NCBI GenBank assembly: GCA_902373515.1
Contig: CABKML010000011.1
Coordinates: 1-56,043 of the forward strand
Direction of reading: 5' to 3'
From: an uncultured Eubacteriales bacterium
Lineage (GTDB): Bacteria; Bacillota; Clostridia; Saccharofermentanales; Fastidiosipilaceae
Length of the DNA stretch: 56,043 bases
Position numbers and translations under genes: made by a program. Shown piece by piece: positions 34,976 to 43,951 of this stretch. Below the pieces are notes generated by a model, which saw only the letters and a list, made by a program, of their open reading frames with translations, made no database searches and had not been told where the DNA came from. Position 1 is the first letter of the stretch. Each line of letters starts with the position of its first letter.

Positions 34976-35638
34976 TTAAATTCTTTGATAACGGTTTTCC
35001 TGCGGCAACATCAAACTGAGCAGGGCTAAACCTAAAACATAGACGACTACCGCTTCACAAACTGAAAATACGGCAATATTTGTCAACATTAAACTTAAGC
35101 CCATCTCTTCCGCCGGTGTGAATAAAAACGGTAAATAAACGCCGACTATTGCTCCGTTCAGAACGACTGAAGGTAACGGTAAAAGGTAGAAGCTCGGTTG
35201 CAGCCACAATTGTTTGAGGGTAATGCGACCTGTACGGTAGAGATTTAAAGCTTTGTTATTGCCGCTTATTTTGTAAGTAATATAAGCACTGACGGCCGTA
35301 GCACAAGTTCCACCCAAATAATCAACCGGACCGAGATTACCGGGATTAAAATAATTAGCTAAAAAGCAGCCCAAAGTTACACCGACTGCCGCTGCAAAGC
35401 CCAAGTTGTTCGGTCGAATATGTAATTTTTCTTTATCGGCAAAGAGCGGAGATTGTAAGTTTATTACTCCCAACGGTATCAAAAGCATCATAGCCTCCGA
35501 CAGGCGGAATTGCCAAATTCCGAAGGCAACGGGATAGCTCATAACGGTAACAACCGCATAAACTGCTGCCAAAACGGCAGCTACAACGATAACGGGCAAG
35601 GTTAACCGGCCCGCAGAAGAATGCTTGGCTTGCATCAT
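34976..35638 (-). CDS. queT: QueT-family transporter (ECF substrate-binding component)
   Basis: 220 residues with about six hydrophobic segments and the QueT pattern (LAAVYAVVTV..AFGIWQFRLSEAMMLLIP). QueT imports queuosine precursors (preQ0/preQ1) with a shared ECF energising module, encoded elsewhere. ATG 35638 is preceded by AAAGGAAC at 8 nt. That SD can pair with upstream CUUCUUU in the leader, the reason I think it is riboswitch-controlled. A terminator follows. Confidence 0.85.
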   Translation of the reverse strand: MMQAKHSSAGRLTLPVIVVAAVLAAVYAVVTVMSYPVAFGIWQFRLSEAMMLLIPLGVINLQSPLFADKEKLHIRPNNLGFAAAVGVTLGCFLANYFNPGNLGPVDYLGGTCATAVSAYITYKISGNNKALNLYRTGRITLKQLWLQPSFYLLPLPSVVLNGAIVGVYLPFLFTPAEEMGLSLMLTNIAVFSVCEAVVVYVLGLALLSLMLPQENRYQRI

Positions 35639-35645
35639 ATAGTAG

Positions 35646-35716
35646 TTCCTTTCCAAGTGAAATTGTCACTCGAAGTTATTACTCCCGACCACCTGAAAGA
35701 AGTCAAGCGCCGAGGC
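35646..35716 (-). promoter_or_regulatory. Candidate preQ1-II riboswitch before queT
   Basis: Minus-strand leader immediately upstream of queT. It contains GCUUGACUUCUUUCA, close to the preQ1-II conserved GCUU..CUUCUUUCA (from memory of the published class). CUCGGC (35709-35714) can pair with GUCGGG. An adenine/uridine joining stretch GUAAUAAC and a hairpin CGAGUGA/UCACUUG come next. Then GAAAGGA, the queT SD, can pair with UUCUUUC. This is the architecture of a preQ1-II H-type pseudoknot that blocks translation. The helix and loop lengths are not identical to the type examples. Confidence 0.55.
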
Positions 35717-35720
35717 TTTT

Positions 35721-36188
35721 TTAGGATAACATAGAATCTTTGTTTCGCCAATTGCGTCTGATATTTTTTTGTAAAACAACCAAAGAAAAAATTATAATAA
35801 TGCCCAGCGCGATAAAGCCCGAGATGGTTAATGTATTATTGAGCGAGCGGGAAAACAAGGTATAATCCTGAAATACTGCCGCCTTCATCGTGTTGAAGAT
35901 ATCCGCTCCCGGGACCATCGGTAATATTGCAATGATAAGGAAAATTGCGGCCGGAGATTTGTAAATTTTAGCAAGCAGTTCTGAATAAGCGGCGCAGACC
36001 GAACCGCTGACATAGGCGGCCAGAGCCATACTTATCGGCAAAAAATAAATATAAGATGTCCAGGCTAAAGCTCCGCCGATTGCCGCCAAAAAAATGTATT
36101 TTCCCCTATTACCGAAAAATACGGCAAAGCCGAAAGAGGCGATAAAGGCAGCAATAAAAGCATATAAAAGTTTAAATACAAGTTCCAT
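35721..36188 (-). CDS. ThrE-family exporter, small subunit (ThrE_2)
   Basis: 155 residues, five hydrophobic segments, the C-terminal half of the split threonine/serine exporter family (ThrE_2, DUF3815; the MVPGADIFNTMKAAVFQDYT segment is typical). The SD GAGGTAA overlaps the upstream subunit's stop. Its own stop is 5 bp before the queT leader, so queT may be read through from this operon. Confidence 0.85.
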   Translation of the reverse strand: MELVFKLLYAFIAAFIASFGFAVFFGNRGKYIFLAAIGGALAWTSYIYFLPISMALAAYVSGSVCAAYSELLAKIYKSPAAIFLIIAILPMVPGADIFNTMKAAVFQDYTLFSRSLNNTLTISGFIALGIIIIFSLVVLQKNIRRNWRNKDSMLS

Positions 36189-36195
36189 TCAGCTC

Positions 36196-36981
36196 TTACC
36201 TCGTTCCGATATAATAAGTCTGCATATTGAACAGCAATAAAACTACCGCCGCGCCCACCGCCAGCGCTACACCTATCAATACAGTTTCCAGAAGTTTGTT
36301 ACTGCCGGCGGTAAAATCGCCCATAGTAACGTCCCGCAAGCCGTTAGTGAAAAGCGCTCCCGGCATTAAAGGCATGAGAACGGAAGCCAGACTGTAAGCA
36401 AATTGATGTAATACATTTTCCTGCAGAAAAAGCAATACCAGAATTGTTGCCAAAGCCGAGCAAACTGTATAATTGAAGAAGTCATTAATTACTTTGCTCA
36501 AGCAACGATACAAAAACATTACCGGTGCAGCCAATAATGCAATTATGATACCGTCCGACAAGGGCAAATAAAACATCAAAGAAAAACCGAAAGCAATCAA
36601 AGAACCGCTCAGCACATAAACCAGCAGCGGATAAGATTTGATTGCATCTATTTCATCCAGGCGCCGGCGAAATTCGTCCAAGCTTAAAGTTTTACGCGAA
36701 ATATCGTAACTCAAGTTGTTCAGGCGACGTACTTTTTCTAAATTTATGCCTTTATTTTTAACGCGCCAGGAAGCTGTCATTATTTCCGCTTCCCGCTCCG
36801 GTTTGAAACTGACGACCAATAATGTATCGGCCACATAAGCCGAAGTTTCAAAGGCTCCATATGCTCTAAGGACATAAGTTATTGTCTGCTCAACGCGATA
36901 TGTTTCCGCTCCGCTTAAAATCATCATGATGCCCATGCGCATCACCAAGTCCAATAATTTTGCCGCTTCTTCCTTCTTCAC
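36196..36981 (-). CDS. ThrE-family exporter, large subunit (DUF1212)
   Basis: 261 residues. A cytoplasmic N-terminal part (AAKLLDLVMRMGIMMILSGAETYRVEQTI in pieces, the ThrE signature with SGAETYRVE) and five membrane segments with PGALFTNGLRD. Members export threonine and serine. GTG start at 36981, with AAGGATTGAGA upstream. It lies 36 bp after the racemase and may belong to the same operon as the D-Asp-like module. Confidence 0.87.
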   Translation of the reverse strand: MKKEEAAKLLDLVMRMGIMMILSGAETYRVEQTITYVLRAYGAFETSAYVADTLLVVSFKPEREAEIMTASWRVKNKGINLEKVRRLNNLSYDISRKTLSLDEFRRRLDEIDAIKSYPLLVYVLSGSLIAFGFSLMFYLPLSDGIIIALLAAPVMFLYRCLSKVINDFFNYTVCSALATILVLLFLQENVLHQFAYSLASVLMPLMPGALFTNGLRDVTMGDFTAGSNKLLETVLIGVALAVGAAVVLLLFNMQTYYIGTR

Positions 36982-37017
36982 ACTCTCAATCCTTACATTT
37001 TCAAAGATATTCTCAAA

Positions 37018-37767
37018 TTATAAAGAATTGCGTCCTTTACTTTCAAGCTTGTTCTGCCCGGGCATAACCAGTTCCAGGCAGCGGGAAATCAAAGCGTCCA
37101 TAGCATCATACACCAGGCAGGCTGCCTTAGCATTCAGGGTCATACAGGAAAGTTCCGTACAGGCCAAAATAACATAGTCCACTCCCTGCTCCCGTGCCTC
37201 AATTATTCTTTGAGACAGTAAAGGGAAATCGACGCAGCCGCTATTTTTGAGGTCATAAATAAAGCCCATAATTTCTTGCTGCAGCGGATCGGGGACGGGC
37301 ACGATTTCAAAGCCGTAGCGTTTGGCATAACGCTCGTATAATTTACCCTGGCGAGTGCCTTCCGTGGCAAATATTTGCAATTTTTCCGCTGAAGGATGTA
37401 ATTTACGGACACTCTTCAGGGCCAATTCCACCATATTCAATATCGGCAAATCCGTCAATTGTTCCAATTGCGGCATAAAATAATGCAAAGTATTGCAGGG
37501 GAAACAAATATAGTCACATCCAGCCTGTTTCAGAAGGGCAAAATCTCTTTCACACTGTTTGAGCAAACTGCCGTCATCACCGTGCAAAATTACTTCCGTT
37601 CTGTCAGGCAGCGAACAGTCGCTCCAAATCAGCACATCCGGATGGTCCTGATCTTTGCGGGCGGTTAATTTGGCTTCATCTACCAGACGGTTGTAAAAAA
37701 CTGCTGTCGCTAAAGGTCCCATGCCGCCTAAAACACCTAAACGCGGTCTTTTGCCTGTTGCATCCAT
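37018..37767 (-). CDS. Aspartate/glutamate racemase family protein
   Basis: Cofactor-independent amino acid racemase of the Asp/Glu family, 249 residues from ATG 37767. Start LGVLGGMGPLATAVFYNRLV; the two catalytic Cys are in FPCNTLHYF and ILACTEL; the SLPDRTE segment is typical of aspartate racemase (YgeA/RacX-like). It is the last of three genes (ATP-grasp, AsnB, racemase) spaced by 2 and 29 bp. In lactic acid bacteria an aspartate racemase supplies D-Asp for peptidoglycan cross-bridges, which fits these neighbours. The substrate is inferred. Confidence 0.82.
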   Translation of the reverse strand: MDATGKRPRLGVLGGMGPLATAVFYNRLVDEAKLTARKDQDHPDVLIWSDCSLPDRTEVILHGDDGSLLKQCERDFALLKQAGCDYICFPCNTLHYFMPQLEQLTDLPILNMVELALKSVRKLHPSAEKLQIFATEGTRQGKLYERYAKRYGFEIVPVPDPLQQEIMGFIYDLKNSGCVDFPLLSQRIIEAREQGVDYVILACTELSCMTLNAKAACLVYDAMDALISRCLELVMPGQNKLESKGRNSL

Positions 37768-37796
37768 AATAGTTACTCTCCCACTTTCACTGCTTG

Positions 37797-39695
37797 TTAA
37801 CGCTTGCAAAAATACTCTTTATACCAAAGTAAAAAGACATAAGCCAAATATAATTGGTGCTGATAATTGGCTTCACCGGCTTGATGCTTGGCTAAATATT
37901 GCAGCAATACATCCGTTTGGAAAAACTGTCGAGCTTGGCCGGAGCCGAATTCTTCCCGCAATAAGTTAGCGAATTTCTCCTGTTTGAGCCAGTCTTTCAA
38001 CGGCACCATAAAGCCTAATTTTTGTCTGGCCGACCATTCCTGCGGTAAATAAGCCTGCGCCGCACAGCGTAAAATATGTTTGGTTTCAAGGCCTTTTATT
38101 CTCTGTTCGGGCGCAATTTTCCGGGCTAAATCCCAAATTTGCAAATCAAGATAAGGAACACGCAGTTCCAAAGAATGAGCTGAGCTCATTTTGTCGGCCT
38201 TAAGCAAAATATCGCCCGGCAACCAATATTTCAAATCGATTAATTGCTTCTGATCCAATTCCGGTAAAGCCGCAATTTCATCATAGTAAGGCTGCAGACC
38301 GTTTAAAGCCGATACACCTTGTGCGTACTCAGGCTGTAAAAGTCCGCGAGCTTCCGAGTCTGTGCAGATGGACATTTCACCGAGGAAATATTCCCGCGGT
38401 TCCATACCGGCGCGCAATACCGCTCGCCGCAAGTGCGCACTGGGTATCAAATTGATAAATTTACGGTTGAATCGTCTGCAAGCAGCCGGCAACATCTTTT
38501 TATAAATTCCGGCCAAATGTGAATCTCTATAAGGATCGTAGCCGGCAAAAAGTTCGTCCGCTCCCTCACCGGAAAGGACAACCGTAACATATTCTTTCGC
38601 CAGCTTAGCCAAAAAATACAGGGGAACAGCGGAAAAATTCCCGTGCGGTTCGTCCATATGGTACTGCAATTTCGGTAAAATTCCGAAACAATCCTCTGCA
38701 GTCAAATCGACGTGATGATGCTGTATACCTAATTTGGCGGACAGGCGCTTGGCGTAATCAATTTCATTGAAACCGCCGCCGGCATAGCCGGCAAAGCCGA
38801 CACTGAAAGTATGTTGCGGGCGACTCAAGGCGGCAATATAACTGGAATCGACACCGCCGGAAAGGAAAGCTCCCACTTCAACATCGCTTTGTAAATGCAA
38901 CTGCACCGATTCGCGCAAGCGTTGCCTCAATTCTTCTACTAAATCATTTTCGTTCGTCCGCCGGCTGTAATCAAACGTAAAGTGGAAATAAGTTTCTGTC
39001 TGAAGCGGTTTATCCGGCGTCGAATATGCTTTCAAAGTTTCCGGCTTAATCAATAAATAATGTCCCGGCAGCAACTTATAAACGCCCCGGAAAAAGGTAC
39101 TTTCCCACGCCGAGTACTGAAAATTGAAATAAGAGAAAAGAGCATCCCGGTTAAGTTCTTTCACAAAAGCCGGGTAAGCGAGAAAGCTCTTGATTTCAGA
39201 AGCGAAGATGAAGCTGCCGTCTTTTGTATTACAAGAATAATATAACGGTTTGATGCCGAACGGATCGCGAGCCAAAAATAAAGTGCGTTCAACGTTATCC
39301 CAAATGGCAAAGGCGAACATCCCGCGTAATTTGCTTAATAATTTCGGGCCGTAACAAGCATAACCGTGGACCAGAACTTCGGAATCTGTCCGGCTTTGGA
39401 ATTGATAGCCGTGAGCTATCAGGTCTTCCCGCAATTCTTTGTAGTTATATATTTCACCGTTAAATACCAAACTGTAGCGACGATTTTCTGAAAAAAGCGG
39501 CTGATTGCCCTGTTCGCTCAAATCAATAATTGTCAAACGGCGAAAGCCTAAACCCAAGCCTTGAGAGCAATATGTGCCTTCAGCATCCGGACCGCGATGG
39601 CTGATCAAAGCGGTCATCTTCTGCAACAGTTCCCGTCCCGCTTCTTTTGCCGTTTCACCGTCTTCGGTTTGTAAATACCCGCAAATTCCGCACAT
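37797..39695 (-). CDS. asnB: Asparagine synthetase, glutamine-hydrolysing (AsnB)
   Basis: Two domains: an N-terminal class II glutamine amidotransferase starting MCGICGY, with Cys2 as nucleophile, which fixes the start; and an ATP-pyrophosphatase domain with FLSGGVDSSYIAAL. Length 632 is typical. It lies between the ATP-grasp ligase and the racemase. It may make ordinary Asn, or, as for AsnH in Lactococcus, amidate a D-Asp side-chain carboxyl in the cell wall precursor. Context favours the second, but this is inference. Confidence 0.92.
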   Translation of the reverse strand: MCGICGYLQTEDGETAKEAGRELLQKMTALISHRGPDAEGTYCSQGLGLGFRRLTIIDLSEQGNQPLFSENRRYSLVFNGEIYNYKELREDLIAHGYQFQSRTDSEVLVHGYACYGPKLLSKLRGMFAFAIWDNVERTLFLARDPFGIKPLYYSCNTKDGSFIFASEIKSFLAYPAFVKELNRDALFSYFNFQYSAWESTFFRGVYKLLPGHYLLIKPETLKAYSTPDKPLQTETYFHFTFDYSRRTNENDLVEELRQRLRESVQLHLQSDVEVGAFLSGGVDSSYIAALSRPQHTFSVGFAGYAGGGFNEIDYAKRLSAKLGIQHHHVDLTAEDCFGILPKLQYHMDEPHGNFSAVPLYFLAKLAKEYVTVVLSGEGADELFAGYDPYRDSHLAGIYKKMLPAACRRFNRKFINLIPSAHLRRAVLRAGMEPREYFLGEMSICTDSEARGLLQPEYAQGVSALNGLQPYYDEIAALPELDQKQLIDLKYWLPGDILLKADKMSSAHSLELRVPYLDLQIWDLARKIAPEQRIKGLETKHILRCAAQAYLPQEWSARQKLGFMVPLKDWLKQEKFANLLREEFGSGQARQFFQTDVLLQYLAKHQAGEANYQHQLYLAYVFLLWYKEYFCKR

Positions 39696-39697
39696 AA

Positions 39698-40885
39698 TTA
39701 TCCTCTCAGTCTTTTCTTAATCTTGTTAATTACAAAGCGCAATAAAGGTTTTAAGTCCGCAGCATCGTATATAGCCGGAACAAAACGCTTGCCCTGTTCC
39801 TGGGCTCGCAAATGCGCCTTCGTCCATTGTCCGCTATGATAATAAGCGGATTTGGCAAAAAAGTTCTCATAACCGTAAATAAATCCGATGTGCAAATCTT
39901 CCTGCAGGTGTTTCTGCGGCGGCGTCAACGGCATACCGGTCAAATCTTGATACGTTAAAGCCGGTACATTTATGCCGCAGGCGGCGATGCAGGAGTTAAA
40001 ATTGGTAATGCGGGCATTAATTTCAATTAAGTAAATCTTATTGTCCCGCGCATCCCGTTTATACTCGATTTCAGCAAAACCGCGCCAACCTATATCCTGC
40101 AAAAATTTGCTGCCCGGAGCTACAAGTTCCGGGATATAATGCTGATACATCAGACAGGAAGCTCCGAAATTAATCGGCCACTGTCTCAACTTACTGCCGG
40201 TAAAAGTATGAGTTACCGTTCCGTCCTGGCGGATAAAAGCGTCAAATAACAGCATATTTTCATCATCGCCGACAATAATCTTTTGCACAAAGCAGGGGAT
40301 TTTCGCGGCGTTGACTTTGTTAACCGCCGTATCCAGCTCCTCCCGGTTATGGCAAACAAAGGATTTACAGCGGAATGTTTCCGTAAAAATCGGCGAAATA
40401 ATCGGCTTAACTATTAAAGGATATTGAATTTCCGTTTCCACCCGTTTATAAAAATCCGGATCCGATAAGGCGACTGTCGGCGGTATCAAAACATTATATT
40501 TTCGTGCCAGTTGATAAAGTTTATCTTTTTCAACTACTTCTGCCGCCAAACCTTGACGCGGCAAAGAAAGTAAATAATAGGGTCTAAGTTCTTCTTGGTA
40601 TTTATCTAAAAACAGCAAATAATTGTCATGGGTCGGAATTATTACCGGTTTCGCCTCCTGCCGTTTCGCATAAGCAATTAATTCTTTCACCACTTCAGCC
40701 GGAGCAACGCTGTAGTCGCTTAACCATAACTTTTCCTGAACATAACGGGAGCGCATCCCGTAACTGTCCCGGTCGAAGTCGGCAGCCACTAAAGGAATAT
40801 GACACGCGGCCAAGCAACGAATTGTACTTAAGCCGATGTAATAATTAGTTCCTAAAACTAAAGCTTTATGTTTATATGCCTGCAT
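39698..40885 (-). CDS. ATP-grasp carboxylate-amine ligase, putative D-aspartate ligase
   Basis: 395 residues. An N-terminal pre-ATP-grasp domain (ALVLGTNYYIGLSTIRCLAA) is followed by an ATP-grasp domain (YPLIVKPI and QKIIVGDDENM, then GFAEIEYK and LIEINAR, the magnesium-binding Glu/Asn of the fold). The GDD.NM and GFA..EY..D..D segments resemble the enterococcal/lactococcal D-aspartate ligases (Asl) that attach D-Asp to the stem-peptide lysine. First gene in the operon with asnB and a racemase. Alternatives: a capsule or natural-product ligase. AGGTAAAAA precedes the ATG. Confidence 0.72.
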   Translation of the reverse strand: MQAYKHKALVLGTNYYIGLSTIRCLAACHIPLVAADFDRDSYGMRSRYVQEKLWLSDYSVAPAEVVKELIAYAKRQEAKPVIIPTHDNYLLFLDKYQEELRPYYLLSLPRQGLAAEVVEKDKLYQLARKYNVLIPPTVALSDPDFYKRVETEIQYPLIVKPIISPIFTETFRCKSFVCHNREELDTAVNKVNAAKIPCFVQKIIVGDDENMLLFDAFIRQDGTVTHTFTGSKLRQWPINFGASCLMYQHYIPELVAPGSKFLQDIGWRGFAEIEYKRDARDNKIYLIEINARITNFNSCIAACGINVPALTYQDLTGMPLTPPQKHLQEDLHIGFIYGYENFFAKSAYYHSGQWTKAHLRAQEQGKRFVPAIYDAADLKPLLRFVINKIKKRLRG

Positions 40886-40974
40886 TTTTTACCTCAATCA
40901 CAGTATCTAAAGTCCAAAACACAATTTTTGTTATAATAGTATAACACCAAGTGAAAGAGAGACGCTTAATTTTT

Positions 40975-42237
40975 ATGCAACAAATCACTCCCGATTTTTG
41001 GCAAAAAAGCTACTTCCACCGATTTATGGCGCACTATTTAGCGCGTAAATACGGCAGCGATTTTACCAGGAGAGCAGATAAGATACAACCTTCATTGGCA
41101 AAGACGATCAATATTTTCGCCTTCTGCTGTAATCTGTTTTTGTTTATCAGCAAGCTTATATTCGCTTTGCTGACGTCTTCCATCGCTATCATGGTCGACG
41201 CTTTCAACAATTTATCCGACTTCATTGCCACCATTATAGCTTTTGTCGGTATGCAGCTGGCTAATTTGCCGCCGGACAAAGAACATCCGCACGGCCACGC
41301 CATTTTAGAAAGAATAACGGCTTTATTGGTCGGATTATTGGTGCTGCTGATCGGTTTCAGTTTTCTGCGCGCCTCCGTGCTGCGCTTAATGCATCCGGAA
41401 GAAGTCCTTTTTAATCCTTTGACCTTTGTTATTCTGCTCATCGGTATTATTGTTAAACTAATTATGCATATAGTTTACAAAATCAACGGTGAGTTTTTAC
41501 AATCTCAAACTTTCAAAGCCAACAGTATTGATACCATCGGCGACGTTTACATCACCTCCTGTACATTACTGTCGTATATTTTCTCCCCTTTCACCAATTT
41601 CCCGGTCGATGCGATTGCCGCCTTACTCTTAGCCTGTTTGGTTATTAAAAATGCTATCGGTTTGCTGAAAGAAACTATCAGCATTCTTTTAGGTCAGGGT
41701 ATTGATAAAGAAACGGAAAAGGAATTATACAATTTATTGCGCCAATTGCCGGAGATTAAAAGTTGGCACGATTTGCGTTATCACGAATACGGTAATGTCA
41801 AAGTCGCTTCTATTGATCTGGAGGTTCCCTATAATATGACAATTGCGGAACTTCACCCGAAAATTGATGCTGTGGAACAGGAAATTCTGGAAAAGCTGCA
41901 AATCAAGCTCTATACCCATCTGGAGCCGCAATCGAAATCCGGTGACTATTGTTGTCAGGATAAACGTCTGATTTGTCTGATTAATTCAGCTTTGCAGCAA
42001 ACACAAAGTAATTCCCGGCTGCACGATTTCGAGTTGAATCACGAGAAAAAATTGTTACGTTTCGACATTGAATATTATGTAGATGATCCGAATACGCATT
42101 TTGATCAGGATAAATGCCGGGAAAAGTTTTTGCGGAATTTCAAACGTGCTTTGGAAGATGCTAATTTGGATACTTTTTATGCTTCTTATGATTGGGTAAT
42201 CGGTATCTTCCCGAATTTCAATCATATTTCCCGTTAA
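40975..42237 (+). CDS. Cation diffusion facilitator metal transporter
   Basis: 420 residues. The membrane half has about six segments with the CDF metal site VDAFNNLSDF (Asp-Asn..Asp) and the loop HPHGHAILER, followed by a cytoplasmic dimerisation domain and a longer C-terminal part. Likely an exporter of manganese, zinc or iron; the metal is not predicted. GTG 40951 is an alternative start, but ATG 40975 is preferred. TATAAT at 40932-40937 is a candidate -10 without a recognisable -35. Confidence 0.87.
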   Translation: MQQITPDFWQKSYFHRFMAHYLARKYGSDFTRRADKIQPSLAKTINIFAFCCNLFLFISKLIFALLTSSIAIMVDAFNNLSDFIATIIAFVGMQLANLPPDKEHPHGHAILERITALLVGLLVLLIGFSFLRASVLRLMHPEEVLFNPLTFVILLIGIIVKLIMHIVYKINGEFLQSQTFKANSIDTIGDVYITSCTLLSYIFSPFTNFPVDAIAALLLACLVIKNAIGLLKETISILLGQGIDKETEKELYNLLRQLPEIKSWHDLRYHEYGNVKVASIDLEVPYNMTIAELHPKIDAVEQEILEKLQIKLYTHLEPQSKSGDYCCQDKRLICLINSALQQTQSNSRLHDFELNHEKKLLRFDIEYYVDDPNTHFDQDKCREKFLRNFKRALEDANLDTFYASYDWVIGIFPNFNHISR

Positions 42238-42251
42238 TTAAATCGAGCAGT

Positions 42252-42303
42252 AAAAAACAGCGGCCGTATCGGAGTGAAAATTCTCCCATGCGGTCGCTTT
42301 ATT
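42252..42303. terminator. Bidirectional terminator between convergent genes
   Basis: A 10-bp stem (GCGGCCGTAT/ATGCGGTCGC, with two G-U pairs) plus an inner GGAG/CTCC hairpin. TTTATT follows on the plus strand and TGTTTTTTA on the minus strand, so it can stop both the CDF gene and the purine permease gene. Confidence 0.82.
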
Positions 42304-42367
42304 CAGCCTATAATTTTTCAAGTGTAAGCAGCACAAAGATGCCGCTTTTCGTGTAACACGAATCGTC

Positions 42368-43693
42368 TCATTGTTTTTTGGCCGGTAAGGCGATATTCAA
42401 AATCAATGCGGCCAGAGTACCGGTGGAAATACCGGAAGAGAGAATCATTTTGACTGTTTCCGGTAAATTGTTCAAAATTTCCGGTTTAACAGTTACGCCC
42501 AGACCTAAGGCCAGAGCAACGGAAATAATGAGCAATTCCCGGTCATGTAACTTAACGGAAGTCAAAGTCTTAATACCCTGAGCAGCTACCAAACCGAACA
42601 TAATAATTCCCACACCGCCCAGAACAGGTGTCGGCATAACGGCAATTAAAGCGCTGATTTTCGGGAAAACACCGATCAGAGCCAACAAAATTCCTGCCAG
42701 TACCATCACATAGCGGCTGGCAACTTTAGTTAACGTCAACAAACCGACATTCTGAGAAAAGGCGGTATTCGGTCCGGCACCGAAAATACCGGAAATTAAA
42801 GAACCAAGGCCGTCGCACAAGACGCCGCCGCTGACTCTTTCGCTATCAATTTTAACTTGGGAAGCTTCCGCAATTGCCAAAACTATACCTACCGTACCGA
42901 TAGTAGAAACTATATATGCCGGAACAAAGGATAAAGTCGAGGCCAAATCAAAATGCCAACCGTATGAGAAAAATCCCGGAACAGCTATCCAGGGAGCATC
43001 CCAAACAGCCTGCAGATTGACCATATTCAACGGCAAACAGATGAGATAGCCGAAAATCATTCCGAGAAAGACAGCCGCCGTGCTGAATAAGCCCTTACCG
43101 AAATGGTTCAAAAGCAAGGTAAAAAGCATAACGACCATGGCTATTCCCAAATTACGTAAAGAACCGTAATCAGGTGCCCCGAAACCGCCGGCACACCAGT
43201 CAATACTGAGCGGTAAGAGTGTAATACCGATTAACGACACTACAGTTCCGGTAATAAGAGGCGGGAAAAAGCGCATTAAAGGTTTGATAAAACGGCTCAA
43301 AACAATTTCAACCAGTGAAGCTGTAATTGTCGCTGTAATAATACCTGCAGGGCCGAATTTGCTGCCGACGCTGATCGAAGGGTTAACGAAGGTGAAATCC
43401 GTTCCCATCATTCCGGAAACTCTCGCACCTATCGGACCTAAGCCCTTGGATTGTAAAATCGTCGTAATACCGGAAGCAAATAACGTCGCACTGACCATAA
43501 ATGAAGTTTGAGCCACACTTAATTTCAAAGCAGCACACACAACCAAAGGTACCGCCACAATACCGGCAAATGCCGCCAAAATATGTTGCAGAGCCAACAA
43601 TAAGGCTACAAATTTCGGCGGCACGTCATCAACTTTGTACTTCAAGTCAGTATTGACTGAATTTGTCACTTGCGGTGTTTGTACTTTTTCCAT
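42368..43693 (-). CDS. NCS2 purine (xanthine/guanine/uracil-type) permease
   Basis: 441 residues, about 12-14 membrane segments. NCS2/nucleobase-cation symporter-2 family (FGAGPNTAFSQNVGLL is the family motif). It belongs to the uracil-xanthine permease group. A guanine riboswitch and terminator in the leader support purine import. ATG 43693, with TGGAGGATTT in front. Confidence 0.93.
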   Translation of the reverse strand: MEKVQTPQVTNSVNTDLKYKVDDVPPKFVALLLALQHILAAFAGIVAVPLVVCAALKLSVAQTSFMVSATLFASGITTILQSKGLGPIGARVSGMMGTDFTFVNPSISVGSKFGPAGIITATITASLVEIVLSRFIKPLMRFFPPLITGTVVSLIGITLLPLSIDWCAGGFGAPDYGSLRNLGIAMVVMLFTLLLNHFGKGLFSTAAVFLGMIFGYLICLPLNMVNLQAVWDAPWIAVPGFFSYGWHFDLASTLSFVPAYIVSTIGTVGIVLAIAEASQVKIDSERVSGGVLCDGLGSLISGIFGAGPNTAFSQNVGLLTLTKVASRYVMVLAGILLALIGVFPKISALIAVMPTPVLGGVGIIMFGLVAAQGIKTLTSVKLHDRELLIISVALALGLGVTVKPEILNNLPETVKMILSSGISTGTLAALILNIALPAKKQ

Positions 43694-43703
43694 AAATCCT
43701 CCA

Positions 43704-43759
43704 TAAAAAAGCACTTTCTTCTCTTAAAGCAATAAATAGCCAAAGAGCCGGAAAGCGCC
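43704..43759 (-). terminator. Riboswitch-controlled terminator
   Basis: Expression platform between aptamer and permease: GGCGCUUUC pairs with GAAAGUGCU around an inner CUCUU/AAGAG hairpin, then UUUUUU just before the SD. Guanine binding would favour this terminator, as in xpt-pbuX leaders. Confidence 0.7.
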
Positions 43760-43779
43760 GATCAGACAAACACCAACCA

Positions 43780-43844
43780 ACTCATAGTCTAAAATTTACG
43801 GCTTTAGGTAGAGACGCTCGACCATATCTCGAGCATATATGAGT
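43780..43844 (-). promoter_or_regulatory. Guanine-type purine riboswitch aptamer
   Basis: P1 pairs ACUCAUA with UAUGAGU. P2 is GCUCGA/UCGAGC with loop GAUAUGG, then CGUCUCUACC, P3 around CUAAAGCCGUAAAUUUUAG, and the J3/1 GACUAUGAG. These are the conserved purine-riboswitch nucleotides. The position that reads the ligand is C (GACUAUG), so guanine/hypoxanthine rather than adenine (which has U). Confidence 0.92.
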
Positions 43845-43951
43845 TACCGGTCTATTATAACAAAATTATTTTCTTTCGTGTTTAATTTCGTCGATTAAAC
43901 TGTTTTTTATTTTCTCACGTTTATCTGCCCGGTCGACGGACAAGCAAGCGT

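Noticed and set aside
37018..40885. Capsule or glycan amidation cluster reading of the AsnB/ATP-grasp pair.
   Set aside because: Kept only as an alternative: no glycosyltransferase or polysaccharide export genes are adjacent, and the racemase fits D-Asp better.
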